NCBI RefSeq assembly: GCF_000195335.1
Contig: NC_015387.1
Coordinates: forward strand, 310,001 to 374,000
DNA length: 64,000 bases
Direction of reading: 5' to 3'
From: Marinithermus hydrothermalis DSM 14884
GTDB lineage: Bacteria > Deinococcota > Deinococci > Deinococcales > Marinithermaceae
Made by a program: the position numbers and the translations under genes. Shown here piece after piece: positions 16,550 to 25,467 of the stretch. The notes beneath the pieces were generated by a model, which saw only the letters and a list, made by a program, of their open reading frames with translations, had not been told where the DNA came from and made no database searches. Within the stretch, counting starts at the first letter, position 1, and every line of letters begins with the position of its first letter.

Positions 16550-17540
16550 ACGCCAGTTCGGCAAGGGCTCGATCATGCGCCTGGGCGAGGCGCCGCGGCA
16601 GCAGGTGGACGTGATCCCCACGGGCAGCCTGGCCCTCGACCTGGCCCTCGGCGTAGGGGGCATTCCCCGCGGGCGGATCATCGAGGTGTACGGCCCTGAG
16701 TCCGGCGGGAAGACCACCCTCGCGCTGCACATCATTGCCCAGGCCCAAAAGCGGGGGGGCGTGGCGGCATTCGTGGACGCGGAGCACGCCCTGGACCCCG
16801 TCTACGCCCGCTCGCTCGGCGTGAACGTCGACGACCTGCTCGTCAGCCAGCCCGACACCGGAGAGCAGGCCCTCGAGATCGTGGAGCTCTTGGTGCGCTC
16901 GGGGGCGGTGGACGTGATCGTGGTGGACTCGGTCGCCGCGCTCGTGCCCCGCGCGGAGATCGAGGGGGAGATGGGAGACGCGCACGTAGGGCTGCAGGCC
17001 CGGCTCATGAGCCAGGCGCTCCGTAAACTGACCGCCGTCCTCGCCAAGTCCAACACCGCGGCGATCTTCATCAACCAGATCCGGGAGAAGGTGGGGGTCA
17101 TGTACGGCAATCCCGAGACCACCCCCGGCGGGCGCGCCCTGAAGTTTTACGCCTCCGTACGGCTCGACGTGCGCCGTAGCGGGCAGCCCATCAAGCAAGG
17201 CAACGAAGCAATCGGCAACCGCGTGCGCGTCAAAGTCACCAAGAACAAGCTCGCCCCGCCCTTCCGCGAGGCGGAGATCGAGCTCTACTTCGGCAAGGGA
17301 ATCGACCCCATGGCCGACCTCGTGACCGTCGCGGTGGCCCAGGAGGTCATCCAGAAGGCTGGCTCGTGGCTCTCCTACGGAGACACCCGGCTGGGCCAAG
17401 GAAAAGAGCGGGCCGCCGAGTTCCTGCGCGAGCACCCCGAGCTGGCCGAGGAGATCCGCGCGCGCGTGCTGGAGGCCGCTCGGTCAGCCGCGCCGCAAGT
17501 GCCCCGGGAGGCGGCTGAGGTCGGCTCCGTCCAGGAGTAA
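16491..17540 (+). CDS. recA: Recombinase RecA
   Basis: A 349-residue RecA, very close to Thermus RecA over the core. Seen: [18 protein letters not shown], Walker [10 protein letters not shown], the segment [21 protein letters not shown] with L1 nearby, [21 protein letters not shown] (L2), and the acidic C-terminal helix. AAGGAG lies at 16474-16479; both GTG 16482 and ATG 16491 follow it. I prefer ATG 16491 because the resulting N terminus aligns with Thermus RecA. No LexA-type palindrome was noticed upstream, but the upstream DNA is coding, so regulation probably acts on the whole cinA-thpR-recA unit. Confidence 0.97.
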   Translation: MENLDKERKKALESALKQIERQFGKGSIMRLGEAPRQQVDVIPTGSLALDLALGVGGIPRGRIIEVYGPESGGKTTLALHIIAQAQKRGGVAAFVDAEHALDPVYARSLGVNVDDLLVSQPDTGEQALEIVELLVRSGAVDVIVVDSVAALVPRAEIEGEMGDAHVGLQARLMSQALRKLTAVLAKSNTAAIFINQIREKVGVMYGNPETTPGGRALKFYASVRLDVRRSGQPIKQGNEAIGNRVRVKVTKNKLAPPFREAEIELYFGKGIDPMADLVTVAVAQEVIQKAGSWLSYGDTRLGQGKERAAEFLREHPELAEEIRARVLEAARSAAPQVPREAAEVGSVQE

Positions 17541-17554
17541 AGGAGGGCGGAGCC

Positions 17555-19276
17555 ATGATGGAGGTACTGCCCTGGCTGTTGCTTCTCCTGCTCTTGGGTT
17601 TATTCTATGCACAGTGGCGCAAAGGCGGGGTTGATAACCGCTCCTTCCTGGACGAGATCGAGCGCATGCGCCGTTCCGCCGAGCAGGAGGGCAAGGCCCT
17701 GCTGGAGGACGCCCGCCGCGAGGCCGAGCGGGTCCTGAGCACGGCCAAGGAAGAAAGCAAGAGCCTGCTGGAAGCAGCCCGGCGCGAGCTCGAGCAAGCC
17801 CGCCAGGAAGCCCGGGAACTCCGGCAGAAGGCCGAAGCGGAAGCGGACCGGTTGCGGCGCGAAGCTGAGCGCCAGGTCAAAGCCCAACTCACCGAGGAAC
17901 GCGCCCGCCTCGAGCGCGAACTCGCCCGCGAGCGCGAACGCCTCGAGCGCGAGTGGGAGGCGCTGCGCCGCGAGCGCGACGAGCTCAAGCGCCAGGACGA
18001 ACGCCTCGCCCGCCGGGGCGAGCAGCTCGACGCGCGCGCTGAACGCCTCGACCAGCTCGAGGAGAAGCTCGAGGCCGAGTCCCGCCGTTTGCGCGCGGTG
18101 GAGGAGTCCCTCGCCGCTCGGGCTCGCGAGGTGGAGCTCAAGCTCGAGGAGGTCGCGGGCATGACCCGCGAGGAGGCCAAGGCCCTCCTCTTGAAGCGGC
18201 TGGACGAGGAGCTCGAGGAAGAAAAAGCCATTCGCGTCAAGGCCGCGATGGAACGCGCGCGGCTCGAGGCGAAGAAACAGGCCCAACACCTGATCGCGCA
18301 GGCCGTGCAGCGCCAAGCCTCAGAGACCGCGGCGGCCCTCGCGGTCAGCGTGGTCCCGATCCCCTCGGACGCGATGAAGGGCCGGATCATCGGGCGGGAG
18401 GGACGCAACATCCGCACCTTCGAGGCCCTGACGGGCGTGGATCTGATCATCGACGATACCCCTGAGGCGGTCATCCTCTCCTCGTTCAACCCCCTGCGCC
18501 GCGAGATCGCCCGGATGGCCCTCGAGCAGCTCGTGGCCGACGGCCGCATCCACCCCAGCCGCATCGAGGAGGTGGTGGAGCGGGCCAAGGAGGAGATGAA
18601 GCACTTCATCTACGAGCGCGGTGAGGAGGCCGCCCTCGAGGCGGGCGTGGTGGGGCTCAAGCCCGGCCTGGTGCAGCTTCTGGGTCGGATGCACTTCCGC
18701 AGCTCCTACGGACAGAACGTGCTCAAGCACTCGATTCAGGTGGCGCACCTCACGGGCATTCTCGCGGCCGAGCTGGGGCTGGATCCGGGCCTTGCGCGGC
18801 GGTGCGGGCTACTGCACGATATCGGGAAGTCCGTGGACCGCGAGATCGAAGGCACGCACGTCGAGATCGGCATCGCCCTCGCCAAGCGTTTCGGGGAGCC
18901 GGACGAGGTCATCGACGCCATCGCGCACCACCACGATCCGGAAAACGCCAAGACCCTCTACGCCGTGCTCGTGGCCGCCGCGGACGCGATCAGCGCGGCC
19001 CGGCCCGGGGCGCGGCGCGAGTCGCTGGAGGAGTACATCAAGCGGCTGGAGCAACTCGAGGCGATCGCCTCGAGCTTCCCGGGGGTGGAGCAGGCCTTTG
19101 CGGTGCAGGCCGGGCGGGAGGTGCGCGTGATCGTCAAGCCCGACAAGATCACGGACGCCAAGGCCACCCTGCTCGCGCACGAGATCGCGCAGCGCATCGA
19201 GCGGGACATGGACTACCCGGGGCAGGTGCAGGTCACGGTGGTGCGGGAGACGCGGGTCGTGGATTACGCGCGTTAG
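17555..19276 (+). CDS. rny: Ribonuclease Y
   Basis: A 573-residue membrane-anchored endoribonuclease that starts mRNA decay. Domains in order: an N-terminal transmembrane helix ([15 protein letters not shown], residues 5-19), a long charged coiled coil (about 30-260) rich in Glu and Arg, a KH domain containing [19 protein letters not shown] near residue 275, and an HD domain with [21 protein letters not shown] near residue 420. AAAGGAGGGCGG precedes ATG 17555; ATG 17558 is an equal alternative. It follows recA after 14 bp, a linkage also common in Firmicutes. Confidence 0.95.
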   Translation: MMEVLPWLLLLLLLGLFYAQWRKGGVDNRSFLDEIERMRRSAEQEGKALLEDARREAERVLSTAKEESKSLLEAARRELEQARQEARELRQKAEAEADRLRREAERQVKAQLTEERARLERELARERERLEREWEALRRERDELKRQDERLARRGEQLDARAERLDQLEEKLEAESRRLRAVEESLAARAREVELKLEEVAGMTREEAKALLLKRLDEELEEEKAIRVKAAMERARLEAKKQAQHLIAQAVQRQASETAAALAVSVVPIPSDAMKGRIIGREGRNIRTFEALTGVDLIIDDTPEAVILSSFNPLRREIARMALEQLVADGRIHPSRIEEVVERAKEEMKHFIYERGEEAALEAGVVGLKPGLVQLLGRMHFRSSYGQNVLKHSIQVAHLTGILAAELGLDPGLARRCGLLHDIGKSVDREIEGTHVEIGIALAKRFGEPDEVIDAIAHHHDPENAKTLYAVLVAAADAISAARPGARRESLEEYIKRLEQLEAIASSFPGVEQAFAVQAGREVRVIVKPDKITDAKATLLAHEIAQRIERDMDYPGQVQVTVVRETRVVDYAR

Positions 19277-19375
19277 CCGGGCGCGGGGGAGGCGGTGAGT
19301 TCTGCGCGCTGACTTCTTCGTTTCGCATCTTCCTTTCAGCCTTCCCCGCGCGGCTTGTGAGTAGAATGGGTTGAT

Positions 19376-20410
19376 ATGTTTAGGGGCGAGGATATCGGGA
19401 TCGACTTGGGTACCGCCTCCGTCCTGGTGTACGTGCGGGGGAAGGGCATCGTGCTGCGCGAGCCCTCGGTGATCGCAATGGTGCGGGACACCAAGGAGGT
19501 AAAGGCGGTGGGGGCGGAGGCGTACCGCATGCTGGGGCGCACGCCCGGCAATATCGTAGCGGTGCGGCCAATGCGGGACGGGGTCATCGCGGACTATACC
19601 CTGACCGAGCGGATGCTCACCATGTTTTTGAAGAAGGTGCTGGCGCCCACGGCGCGCCTGTTCAAACCGCAGGTCATGGTGGGCGTGCCCTCGGGGGTGA
19701 CCGAGGTGGAGCGGCGCGCGGTGGTGCAGGCCATCGTCGAGGCCGGCGCCAAGCGCGCCTTCTTGATCGAGGAGCCCCTTGCGGCCGCGATCGGCGCGGG
19801 CATCAACATCGCTGAGCCCACCGGCAGCATGGTGGTGGATATCGGGGGCGGCTCGACGGACATCGCGGTCATGTCCCTCGGCGGCATCGTGCAGTCCGAG
19901 TCGCTGCGCATCGCGGGGAACGAGTTCGACGACGCGATCATCCGCTACGTGCGGCGCACGCACAACCTCTTGATCGGTGAACGCACCGCGGAGGAGATCA
20001 AGATCCGGATCGGAGCGGCCAAGATCATGTCCGACGAGGACCGGCTGGTCGCCGAAGTGCGGGGGCGCGACCTGATCACGGGCCTGCCCAAGACCGTCGA
20101 GGTCCGGACCGAGGACGTGGTGGACGCCCTGAGCGAGCCGCTGGAGAAGATCGTGCTCGGCGTGCGCCGGGTGCTCGAGAACACGCCCCCCGAGCTCGTC
20201 TCGGACATCGTGGACCGCGGCATCCTCCTCACCGGGGGCGGGGCGCTCCTCAAGCACCTGGACGCCCTCTTGCAGGAAGCGACCGGCGTACCGGTCGTGG
20301 TGGCCGAGAACGCCCTGGACGCGGTCGCGGTGGGTACCGGCCGGGCCCTCGAGATGATCCCGGTCCTGAAGGACACCCTGATCTCTTCGGATAACGTGCT
20401 CAAACGCTAA
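19376..20410 (+). CDS. mreB: Rod shape-determining actin MreB
   Basis: A 344-residue bacterial actin that guides the cell-elongation peptidoglycan machinery under the membrane. Seen: phosphate 1 IGIDLGTASVLVYV, connect 1 region, phosphate 2 VVDIGGGSTDIAVMSLGG and the adenosine motif GILLTGGGALLKHLD. Start ATG 19376 follows TAGAAT by 8 nt. It leads directly, after 2 bp, into lpxD, so shape and envelope-lipid genes appear to form one transcription unit. A RodZ-like partner is encoded at 61127. Confidence 0.95.
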   Translation: MFRGEDIGIDLGTASVLVYVRGKGIVLREPSVIAMVRDTKEVKAVGAEAYRMLGRTPGNIVAVRPMRDGVIADYTLTERMLTMFLKKVLAPTARLFKPQVMVGVPSGVTEVERRAVVQAIVEAGAKRAFLIEEPLAAAIGAGINIAEPTGSMVVDIGGGSTDIAVMSLGGIVQSESLRIAGNEFDDAIIRYVRRTHNLLIGERTAEEIKIRIGAAKIMSDEDRLVAEVRGRDLITGLPKTVEVRTEDVVDALSEPLEKIVLGVRRVLENTPPELVSDIVDRGILLTGGGALLKHLDALLQEATGVPVVVAENALDAVAVGTGRALEMIPVLKDTLISSDNVLKR

Positions 20411-20412
20411 CC

Positions 20413-21396
20413 ATGCGGCTCGCTGAGATCGCGGTGGCGCTCTCCGGTCGCCTCGAAGGGCCGGACCGTGAGGTGGCCCGCCTGGCTGCCCCCGACCAGG
20501 CCCAGCCCGGGGATCTCGTGGCGATCCGGGAGGCGCGCTGGCTCGCGCCGGCCCTCGAGGCCCGCGCCGCGGTGGTGGTGGACGAGGCTACGGTCCTGCC
20601 GGAAGGCACGAGCGCGGTCCGGGTGGCTTCGGTGGCGGCCGTGTGGCCCCGGCTATTGGACCTCTTCGCCTGGGAGGACGACTGGGGGAAGGGGGTGCAC
20701 CCCACCGCCTGGGTTGAACCCGGCGCCGAGATCGCGCCCACCGCGAGCGTGGGCGCGTTCGCCTGCGTGCGCCGCGGTGCGGTGGTCGGTCCGGGCGCGG
20801 TCGTCGGCCCCTACGCCTACGTGGGCGAGGACTGCCGCGTTGAGGCCGGCGCGGTCCTCGAGCCGCGCGTTACGCTGCACCGCGGCACGGTGGTGGGGCC
20901 GCGGTGCCGGGTGATGGCCGGGGCGGTGATCGGCGCGGCGGGGTTCGGCTTCCAAGACGGGCAGCGCCTTATGCACACCGGCCGGGTGGTGCTCGAGGAA
21001 GGCGTCGAGGTCGGTCCTCAGGCGGTGATCGAGCGGAGCGTGGTGGGGGAGGCGCGCGTGGGGGCGCACACCAAGATCGGCGGCGCGGTGTACGTGGGGC
21101 ACAACGCCCGCATCGGGCGGGGCGTGGTGATCGTGAGCCAGACCGGCTTGGGGGGCAGCGTGACGCTAGAGGACGGGGTGATCCTCGCCGGGCAGGTGGG
21201 GGTCGCGGACCACGTGACCGTAGGGGCCGGGGCCCGCGTGGGCGCGAAGGGCGGTGTGACGAAGAACGTGCCGCCCGGCGAGACCTGGGGCGGGGTGCCC
21301 GCGCGTCCTCTGCGCGAGTACTGGCGGCGTTTGGCGCTTTTGGACCGGCTCGAGGAACTCCTCAAGCGGCTGAAGGAGGGACAGCGTGACGGTTGA
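20413..21396 (+). CDS. lpxD: LpxD-type acyltransferase (UDP-3-O-acyl-glucosamine N-acyltransferase)
   Basis: A 327-residue left-handed beta-helix acyltransferase. The N-terminal uridine-binding domain (1-95) precedes many hexapeptide repeats such as GPGAVVGPYAYVGED, and a C-terminal helix follows. The catalytic histidine region aligns as VYVGHNARIGRGVV, and GAAGFGFQDGQRLMHTG matches the conserved LpxD block after the first repeats. In proteobacteria it adds the N-linked acyl chain to UDP-glucosamine in lipid A synthesis. It directly follows mreB and overlaps lpxC by 11 bp. Confidence 0.9.
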   Translation: MRLAEIAVALSGRLEGPDREVARLAAPDQAQPGDLVAIREARWLAPALEARAAVVVDEATVLPEGTSAVRVASVAAVWPRLLDLFAWEDDWGKGVHPTAWVEPGAEIAPTASVGAFACVRRGAVVGPGAVVGPYAYVGEDCRVEAGAVLEPRVTLHRGTVVGPRCRVMAGAVIGAAGFGFQDGQRLMHTGRVVLEEGVEVGPQAVIERSVVGEARVGAHTKIGGAVYVGHNARIGRGVVIVSQTGLGGSVTLEDGVILAGQVGVADHVTVGAGARVGAKGGVTKNVPPGETWGGVPARPLREYWRRLALLDRLEELLKRLKEGQRDG

Positions 21397-22150
21397 GGGG
21401 GTGGGGTTGCACACCGGCGCACCCGCGAGGGTGCGGTTTCACCTGGAGGAGGGGCCGGTGCGTTTCCGGGTGGGGCGGGTAGAGATCCCGGCCCGGGCTT
21501 CGCGCGTGGTGGAGACCACGCGCGCGACCGTGCTGGGTGGGGAGGGGGTGCGGCTCGCGACGGTGGAGCACCTCCTCGCGGCCCTCTTCCTGCGGGGGAT
21601 CTGGACGGGACTGGTGATCGAGGTCGAGGGACCCGAGCTCCCTATCCTGGACGGCAGCGCGGCGGAGTGGCTCGCGGTGCTGGAGGGGCTGACGCCTGCT
21701 CCGCTCCCGGCCGCGCGCGTCCCGGAGCGCATCCGGGTCGGGGACGCATCCAGCACGGTCATGGCCGAGCCCGCGGAGGGCTTTTCCGTAACGGTCTCCA
21801 TCTTCTTCAAGCACCCCCGGATCGGGTACCAGAGCTTCGAAAGCCCACCCCGCGCGCTCCGTGAGGTCGCGGACGCCCGCACCTTCGGGTTTGCGCACGA
21901 GGCGGAGGCCCTGCGCGCCCAAGGGCTGATCCAAGGGGCCTCTCTCCGGTCGGTGCTCGTGTACGGGGAGCGTGCGCCGTTAAACCCTCCCCGTGGGGTA
22001 GACGAGCCGGTACGGCATAAGGCGTTAGACTTTTTGGGGGATCTCTACCTCGCCGGTAGGCCTCCGTTGGGACGCTTTGTAGTCCACCGGGGCGCGCACC
22101 GGTGGCACGTGGAACTGGCAAGACGCTTGGAGGCGGTATGGCAGAGCTAA
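21386..22150 (+). CDS. lpxC: LpxC-type UDP-3-O-acyl-N-acetylglucosamine deacetylase
   Basis: A 254-residue zinc deacetylase, somewhat shorter than the usual 300. Conserved blocks: EGVGLHTGAPARV, the zinc/catalytic TVEHLLAALF, ILDGSAAEW, DARTFGF, the second zinc site DEPVRHKALDFLGDL and a C-terminal RGAHRWHVELAR. AAGGAGGG at 21373-21380 precedes GTG 21386. All recognisable metal-site histidines and the aspartate are present, so it should be active. This is the committed step of lipid A synthesis where the pathway is known, and it is coupled to lpxD by overlap. Confidence 0.9.
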   Translation: MTVEGVGLHTGAPARVRFHLEEGPVRFRVGRVEIPARASRVVETTRATVLGGEGVRLATVEHLLAALFLRGIWTGLVIEVEGPELPILDGSAAEWLAVLEGLTPAPLPAARVPERIRVGDASSTVMAEPAEGFSVTVSIFFKHPRIGYQSFESPPRALREVADARTFGFAHEAEALRAQGLIQGASLRSVLVYGERAPLNPPRGVDEPVRHKALDFLGDLYLAGRPPLGRFVVHRGAHRWHVELARRLEAVWQS

Positions 22151-23079
22151 ACGTTGGGGTCGTCGGCGTCGGGGTGATGGGCACCTACCACGCGCAGATC
22201 TACGCAGGACTGCCAGGCGCCCGCCTCGTCGGCGTGGCCGACCCGGACCCCCTGAGGCGGCAGGTGCTCGAGCGGGACCTTGAGGTCCCGGCCTACGCCG
22301 ACCCGTACGCCCTGATCGGGAAGGTGGACGCGGTCAGCGTCGCCTCGCCCACCTCGTTGCACTACGAGCACGTCAAGACCTTCCTCGAGGCTGGCGTGCA
22401 CGTTCTGGTGGAAAAGCCGATGGTTCCCCGACTGGAAGAGGCCCGCCACCTGGCGGCGCTGGCCGAGCGGAAGGGGCTGGTCTTGCAGGTGGGGCATATC
22501 ATGCGGTTTTACCGCGCGGTGGAGGAGATGCCCCGGCTCCTCCGGAACCCCATCGTGATCGAGGCCCGCCGCGTGGGGAACAACCGCCGCATCCGGGATA
22601 TCGGGGTGATTCTGGACCTGATGATCCACGACCTGGACGTGCTTCTCCTGCTACTGCGCGAGCGGCCCCGGCGTTGGCAGGTGGTGGGGCACCACCTGGG
22701 GGCGGTGGAGGAGTACGCCCACGCGGTGCTCGAGTTCCCCTCGGGCACCAAGGCGGTCTTGACCGCGAGCCGGCTCTCGGCGCAGGCCGAACGTTCCCTC
22801 GCGATCACCCAGGAGGACGAGGTGATCCGCATGGACTTCACCAACGATCCCTACACCGAGGTCTCCATCTACCGCGCGGCCGGCGAGCAGAACGGCAAGA
22901 CCGAGGTCCAGGTCGCGCGTACCTCGATCCACAACGAGAACCCCCTGCGCCGCGAGCTCAAGCACTTCATCGACCGGATCCTACGGGGCGTGGAGCCCAT
23001 CGGCACCCTCGAGGACGACCTCACGACCCTGGAGATCGCCCTGGCTTTGCGTCAAAGCCTGCACGAGGTGGTGGCATGA
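22138..23079 (+). CDS. Gfo/Idh/MocA-family oxidoreductase in the lpx cluster (GnnA-like candidate)
   Basis: A 313-residue NAD(P)-dependent sugar oxidoreductase. The Rossmann start is VGVVGVGVMGTYHAQIY; the family's EKP motif is HVLVEKPMVPRLEEA near residue 95; the substrate domain includes GVILDLMIHDLDVLLLLL with the usual D-x-x-x-H-D catalytic pattern. ATG 22138 has TTGGAGGCGGT upstream and overlaps lpxC. Position between lpxC and fabZ is typical of GnnA, which oxidises UDP-GlcNAc at C3 for 3-amino lipid A precursors; the partner transaminase GnnB is not in the window, so this role is inference. Confidence 0.8.
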   Translation: MAELNVGVVGVGVMGTYHAQIYAGLPGARLVGVADPDPLRRQVLERDLEVPAYADPYALIGKVDAVSVASPTSLHYEHVKTFLEAGVHVLVEKPMVPRLEEARHLAALAERKGLVLQVGHIMRFYRAVEEMPRLLRNPIVIEARRVGNNRRIRDIGVILDLMIHDLDVLLLLLRERPRRWQVVGHHLGAVEEYAHAVLEFPSGTKAVLTASRLSAQAERSLAITQEDEVIRMDFTNDPYTEVSIYRAAGEQNGKTEVQVARTSIHNENPLRRELKHFIDRILRGVEPIGTLEDDLTTLEIALALRQSLHEVVA

Positions 23080-23504
23080 ATATTACCGAGATTATGCAGA
23101 TCCTCCCGCACCGGTACCCGTTCCTCCTGGTGGACCGGGTGCTCGAGGCGGACGACAAGCGCTTTAAAGCCATCAAAAACGTGACCATGAATGAGCCCCA
23201 CTTCCAGGGGCACTTTCCGGACTACCCGGTGATGCCCGGGGTGCTGATCCTCGAGGCGATGGCCCAGGCTTCGGTAGCCGTGGTGGTGCACCAGCCCGAG
23301 TTCAAGCCGGGCGGTTTGGTTTTCCTGGTGGGGGTGGACCGGGTGCGTTTCAAGCGCCAGGTCGTGCCGGGAGACACCCTGGTGATGGAGGGGGAACTCC
23401 TGACCTACCGGCGGGGTTTGGGTAAGGTCCGGGTGCGGGCCACGGTGAACGAGGAGCTCGCCGCGCAGGCGGAGATCAGCTTCGTGGTCAGGGAGGGCGC
23501 ATGA
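23076..23504 (+). CDS. fabZ: (3R)-hydroxyacyl-ACP dehydratase FabZ
   Basis: A 142-residue hot-dog-fold dehydratase of fatty-acid elongation. The catalytic block HFPDYPVMPGVLILEAMAQ carries the His and Glu of the FabZ active site, preceded by LPHRYPFLLVDRV. ATGA overlaps the stop of the oxidoreductase gene at the 5' end, and the 3' end overlaps lpxA the same way. FabZ next to lpxA is the classic arrangement in lipid A-producing bacteria, where both compete for hydroxyacyl-ACP. Confidence 0.94.
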   Translation: MNITEIMQILPHRYPFLLVDRVLEADDKRFKAIKNVTMNEPHFQGHFPDYPVMPGVLILEAMAQASVAVVVHQPEFKPGGLVFLVGVDRVRFKRQVVPGDTLVMEGELLTYRRGLGKVRVRATVNEELAAQAEISFVVREGA

Positions 23505-24259
23505 CCCGGGTGCACCCGACCGCGGTGGTAGCGCCGGACGCGCGCCTAGGCGAGGGCGTGGTAGTGGGCCCATACGCGGTGATCGAGGAGGGGGTGGAGA
23601 TCGGGCCGGGGACCGTGATCGGTCCGCACGTGGTGATCCACTCCGGGGTCCGGATCGGGGCGAAGAACCGCATCCACGCGCACGCGGTGATCGGAGACCA
23701 GCCGCAGGACCTGAGTTACGACGGTGCCCCCACCCGCGTGGAGATCGGGGACGAGAACGTGATCCGCGAGGGGGTGACGATCCACCGCGCCACGCGCCCG
23801 GACCGGCCCACCCGCGTGGGCTCCCGCTGCTTCTTAATGGCTTACAGCCACGTGGGGCACGACTGCCAGGTGGGGGACGACGTAATCCTCACGAACGGCG
23901 TCCTCCTCGGGGGTCACGTGGTGATCGAGGACCGTGCGGTGCTCGGCGGGGGGGTCGGGGTGCACCAGTTCGCGCGTGTGGGCCGGCTCGCGATGGTCGG
24001 GGCGCTCGTGAAGGTCACGCAGGACGTGCTGCCGTTTATGCTCGTGGAAGGCAAACCCGCCCGCCACTACCGGCTCAACACCGTAGGCCTTCGGCGCGCT
24101 GGCGTGAACGGCGAACGTTACCGGGCCCTCGAGCAGGCCTTCCGCGCCCTGCGCGCCGGGAAAGGGTTGAACGGCGTGCCCCTGACGCCTGAGGTCGCGC
24201 ACCTCAAGGCCTTCCTCGAGGCCCCCACGAAGCGCGGCATCACGGGGTTTGTGCGGTGA
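23501..24259 (+). CDS. lpxA: LpxA-type acyl-ACP:UDP-N-acetylglucosamine O-acyltransferase
   Basis: A 252-residue hexapeptide-repeat acyltransferase near the usual 255-270 residues. Seen: VHPTAVVAPDARLGEGVVVGPYAVI, the catalytic His region MAYSHVGHDCQVGDDVIL, GGGVGVHQFARVGRLAMVG, and the C-terminal helical region after LNTVGLRRAG. In known systems it places a 3-hydroxyacyl chain on UDP-GlcNAc or its 3-amino analogue. The glycine that sets the acyl-length ruler cannot be judged by eye. It is coupled to fabZ by a 4-bp overlap. Confidence 0.93.
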   Translation: MTRVHPTAVVAPDARLGEGVVVGPYAVIEEGVEIGPGTVIGPHVVIHSGVRIGAKNRIHAHAVIGDQPQDLSYDGAPTRVEIGDENVIREGVTIHRATRPDRPTRVGSRCFLMAYSHVGHDCQVGDDVILTNGVLLGGHVVIEDRAVLGGGVGVHQFARVGRLAMVGALVKVTQDVLPFMLVEGKPARHYRLNTVGLRRAGVNGERYRALEQAFRALRAGKGLNGVPLTPEVAHLKAFLEAPTKRGITGFVR

Positions 24260-24291
24260 GGGGCACCAAGCGGTGGGGGTGACGCGACAGG

Positions 24292-25467
24292 GTGGACGAG
24301 GTCCTCTTGATCACCAATGGGCCTGGAGAGCTCTCCACCTGGGTGCCGCCCGTCCTCTCGCGGCTTAGGGCGCGCCTCCCCCAGGCGCGCATCGAGCTCT
24401 TCCTCCTCACCGACCAGTTCTCCAGCGGCACCGAGGCCCTCAAGGCCCGGGAGTACCCGGTGGACGCGCTCTCAAACCGCGCCGCCTTTCTCGCACGCCT
24501 CGCGCGCCGTAAGGCGGCGCAGCGGGGGATCGTCTTGATGCTGGGCGGCGCGCCGCGGGACGCGGTCCTCCTCGCGCGGGCGACCGGGTACCCGGCGTAC
24601 GCCTACAGCTTCCACGGGCGGAACTGGCACCCGGGCCTTCAGGGATTCTTCGTGGACGCGGAGCGCTCGCGGCGGGAAGCCCTCGAGCGCGGGGCGGATC
24701 CCGCACGCGTGCGGGTGGTGGGTAACCTGGTGGTGGACGCCCTCGCCGAAGCGCCGGACCTGGGGGCGCGCGCGGACGTCCTGCTCCTTCCCGGCAGCCG
24801 GCCCTTCGCCGCCCGGTACCTTCTGGGCTTCATGCTGCGCGCGGCCGAGCTTCTGGCCGAGCGACGGCCGGACCTGACCTTCGCCTGGCTCAAAAGCCGC
24901 CTGCTGCCCGACGCGGTCGTGCAGGAAGCCCTCTCCGGACGGTACACTCGCGCGGTGGGGGGTGTCGGGGCGCGCCTCGAGGACGGCGCGCTCGTCACCG
25001 AGGGGGGGCTAAGGGTGCGGGTGCTGGACGAGCCGCAACGCTACGGCGCGATGCGCCGCGCGCAGCTCGCCTGGACGATCCCCGGGACGAACACCCTCGA
25101 GCTGGCCCTCGCGGGGTTGCCGGCCCTGGTGCTCCTGCCGTTGCATAAGCCGGAGCTGCTGCCGCTCGAGGGGCTCGTGCAGTGGGTGGGGGCGCTGCCC
25201 GGTGTGGGGCCTTGGATCAAGCGCCGTGCGGTCCTGGCCCTGGAGGCCCGCGTGCCGTACCTCGCCTTGCCCAACCAGTGGTTGAACACGCGCGTGTATC
25301 CGGAGCTGCGGGGCGTGTTCGGTCCAGAGCGGCTTGCCCAGGAGGCCGACGCATTGCTCGAGGCGGACCGCGCCCGGGAGGTGCGGGCGCACTTGGCGCG
25401 CTTGGAGCGCACCCCGGGCGCGGACCGGTTGGTCGCAGCCGTCCTGGAGGAGGGGTCGTGCGCCTGA
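24292..25467 (+). CDS. LpxB-like glycosyltransferase family protein
   Basis: A 391-residue protein similar in layout to lipid-A-disaccharide synthase: an N-terminal ITNGPGELSTWVPPVL block resembling the GEVSGD start of LpxB, LLLPGSRPFAARYLLG matching the LLPGSR motif, and the C-terminal nucleotide-sugar segment AWTIPGTNTLELALAGLP. The first motif differs (NGPGELS instead of GEASGD), as in cyanobacterial LpxB-like proteins, so the exact product may differ from a lipid A disaccharide. GTG 24292 is the likely start. The stop overlaps the ABC gene start by 10 bp. Confidence 0.78.
   Translation: MDEVLLITNGPGELSTWVPPVLSRLRARLPQARIELFLLTDQFSSGTEALKAREYPVDALSNRAAFLARLARRKAAQRGIVLMLGGAPRDAVLLARATGYPAYAYSFHGRNWHPGLQGFFVDAERSRREALERGADPARVRVVGNLVVDALAEAPDLGARADVLLLPGSRPFAARYLLGFMLRAAELLAERRPDLTFAWLKSRLLPDAVVQEALSGRYTRAVGGVGARLEDGALVTEGGLRVRVLDEPQRYGAMRRAQLAWTIPGTNTLELALAGLPALVLLPLHKPELLPLEGLVQWVGALPGVGPWIKRRAVLALEARVPYLALPNQWLNTRVYPELRGVFGPERLAQEADALLEADRAREVRAHLARLERTPGADRLVAAVLEEGSCA

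Noticed and set aside
18809-20257. A 482-codon minus-strand frame opposite rny and mreB
   Set aside because: His/Asp/Leu-rich antisense shadow; crosses the rny-mreB intergenic region and lacks motifs.
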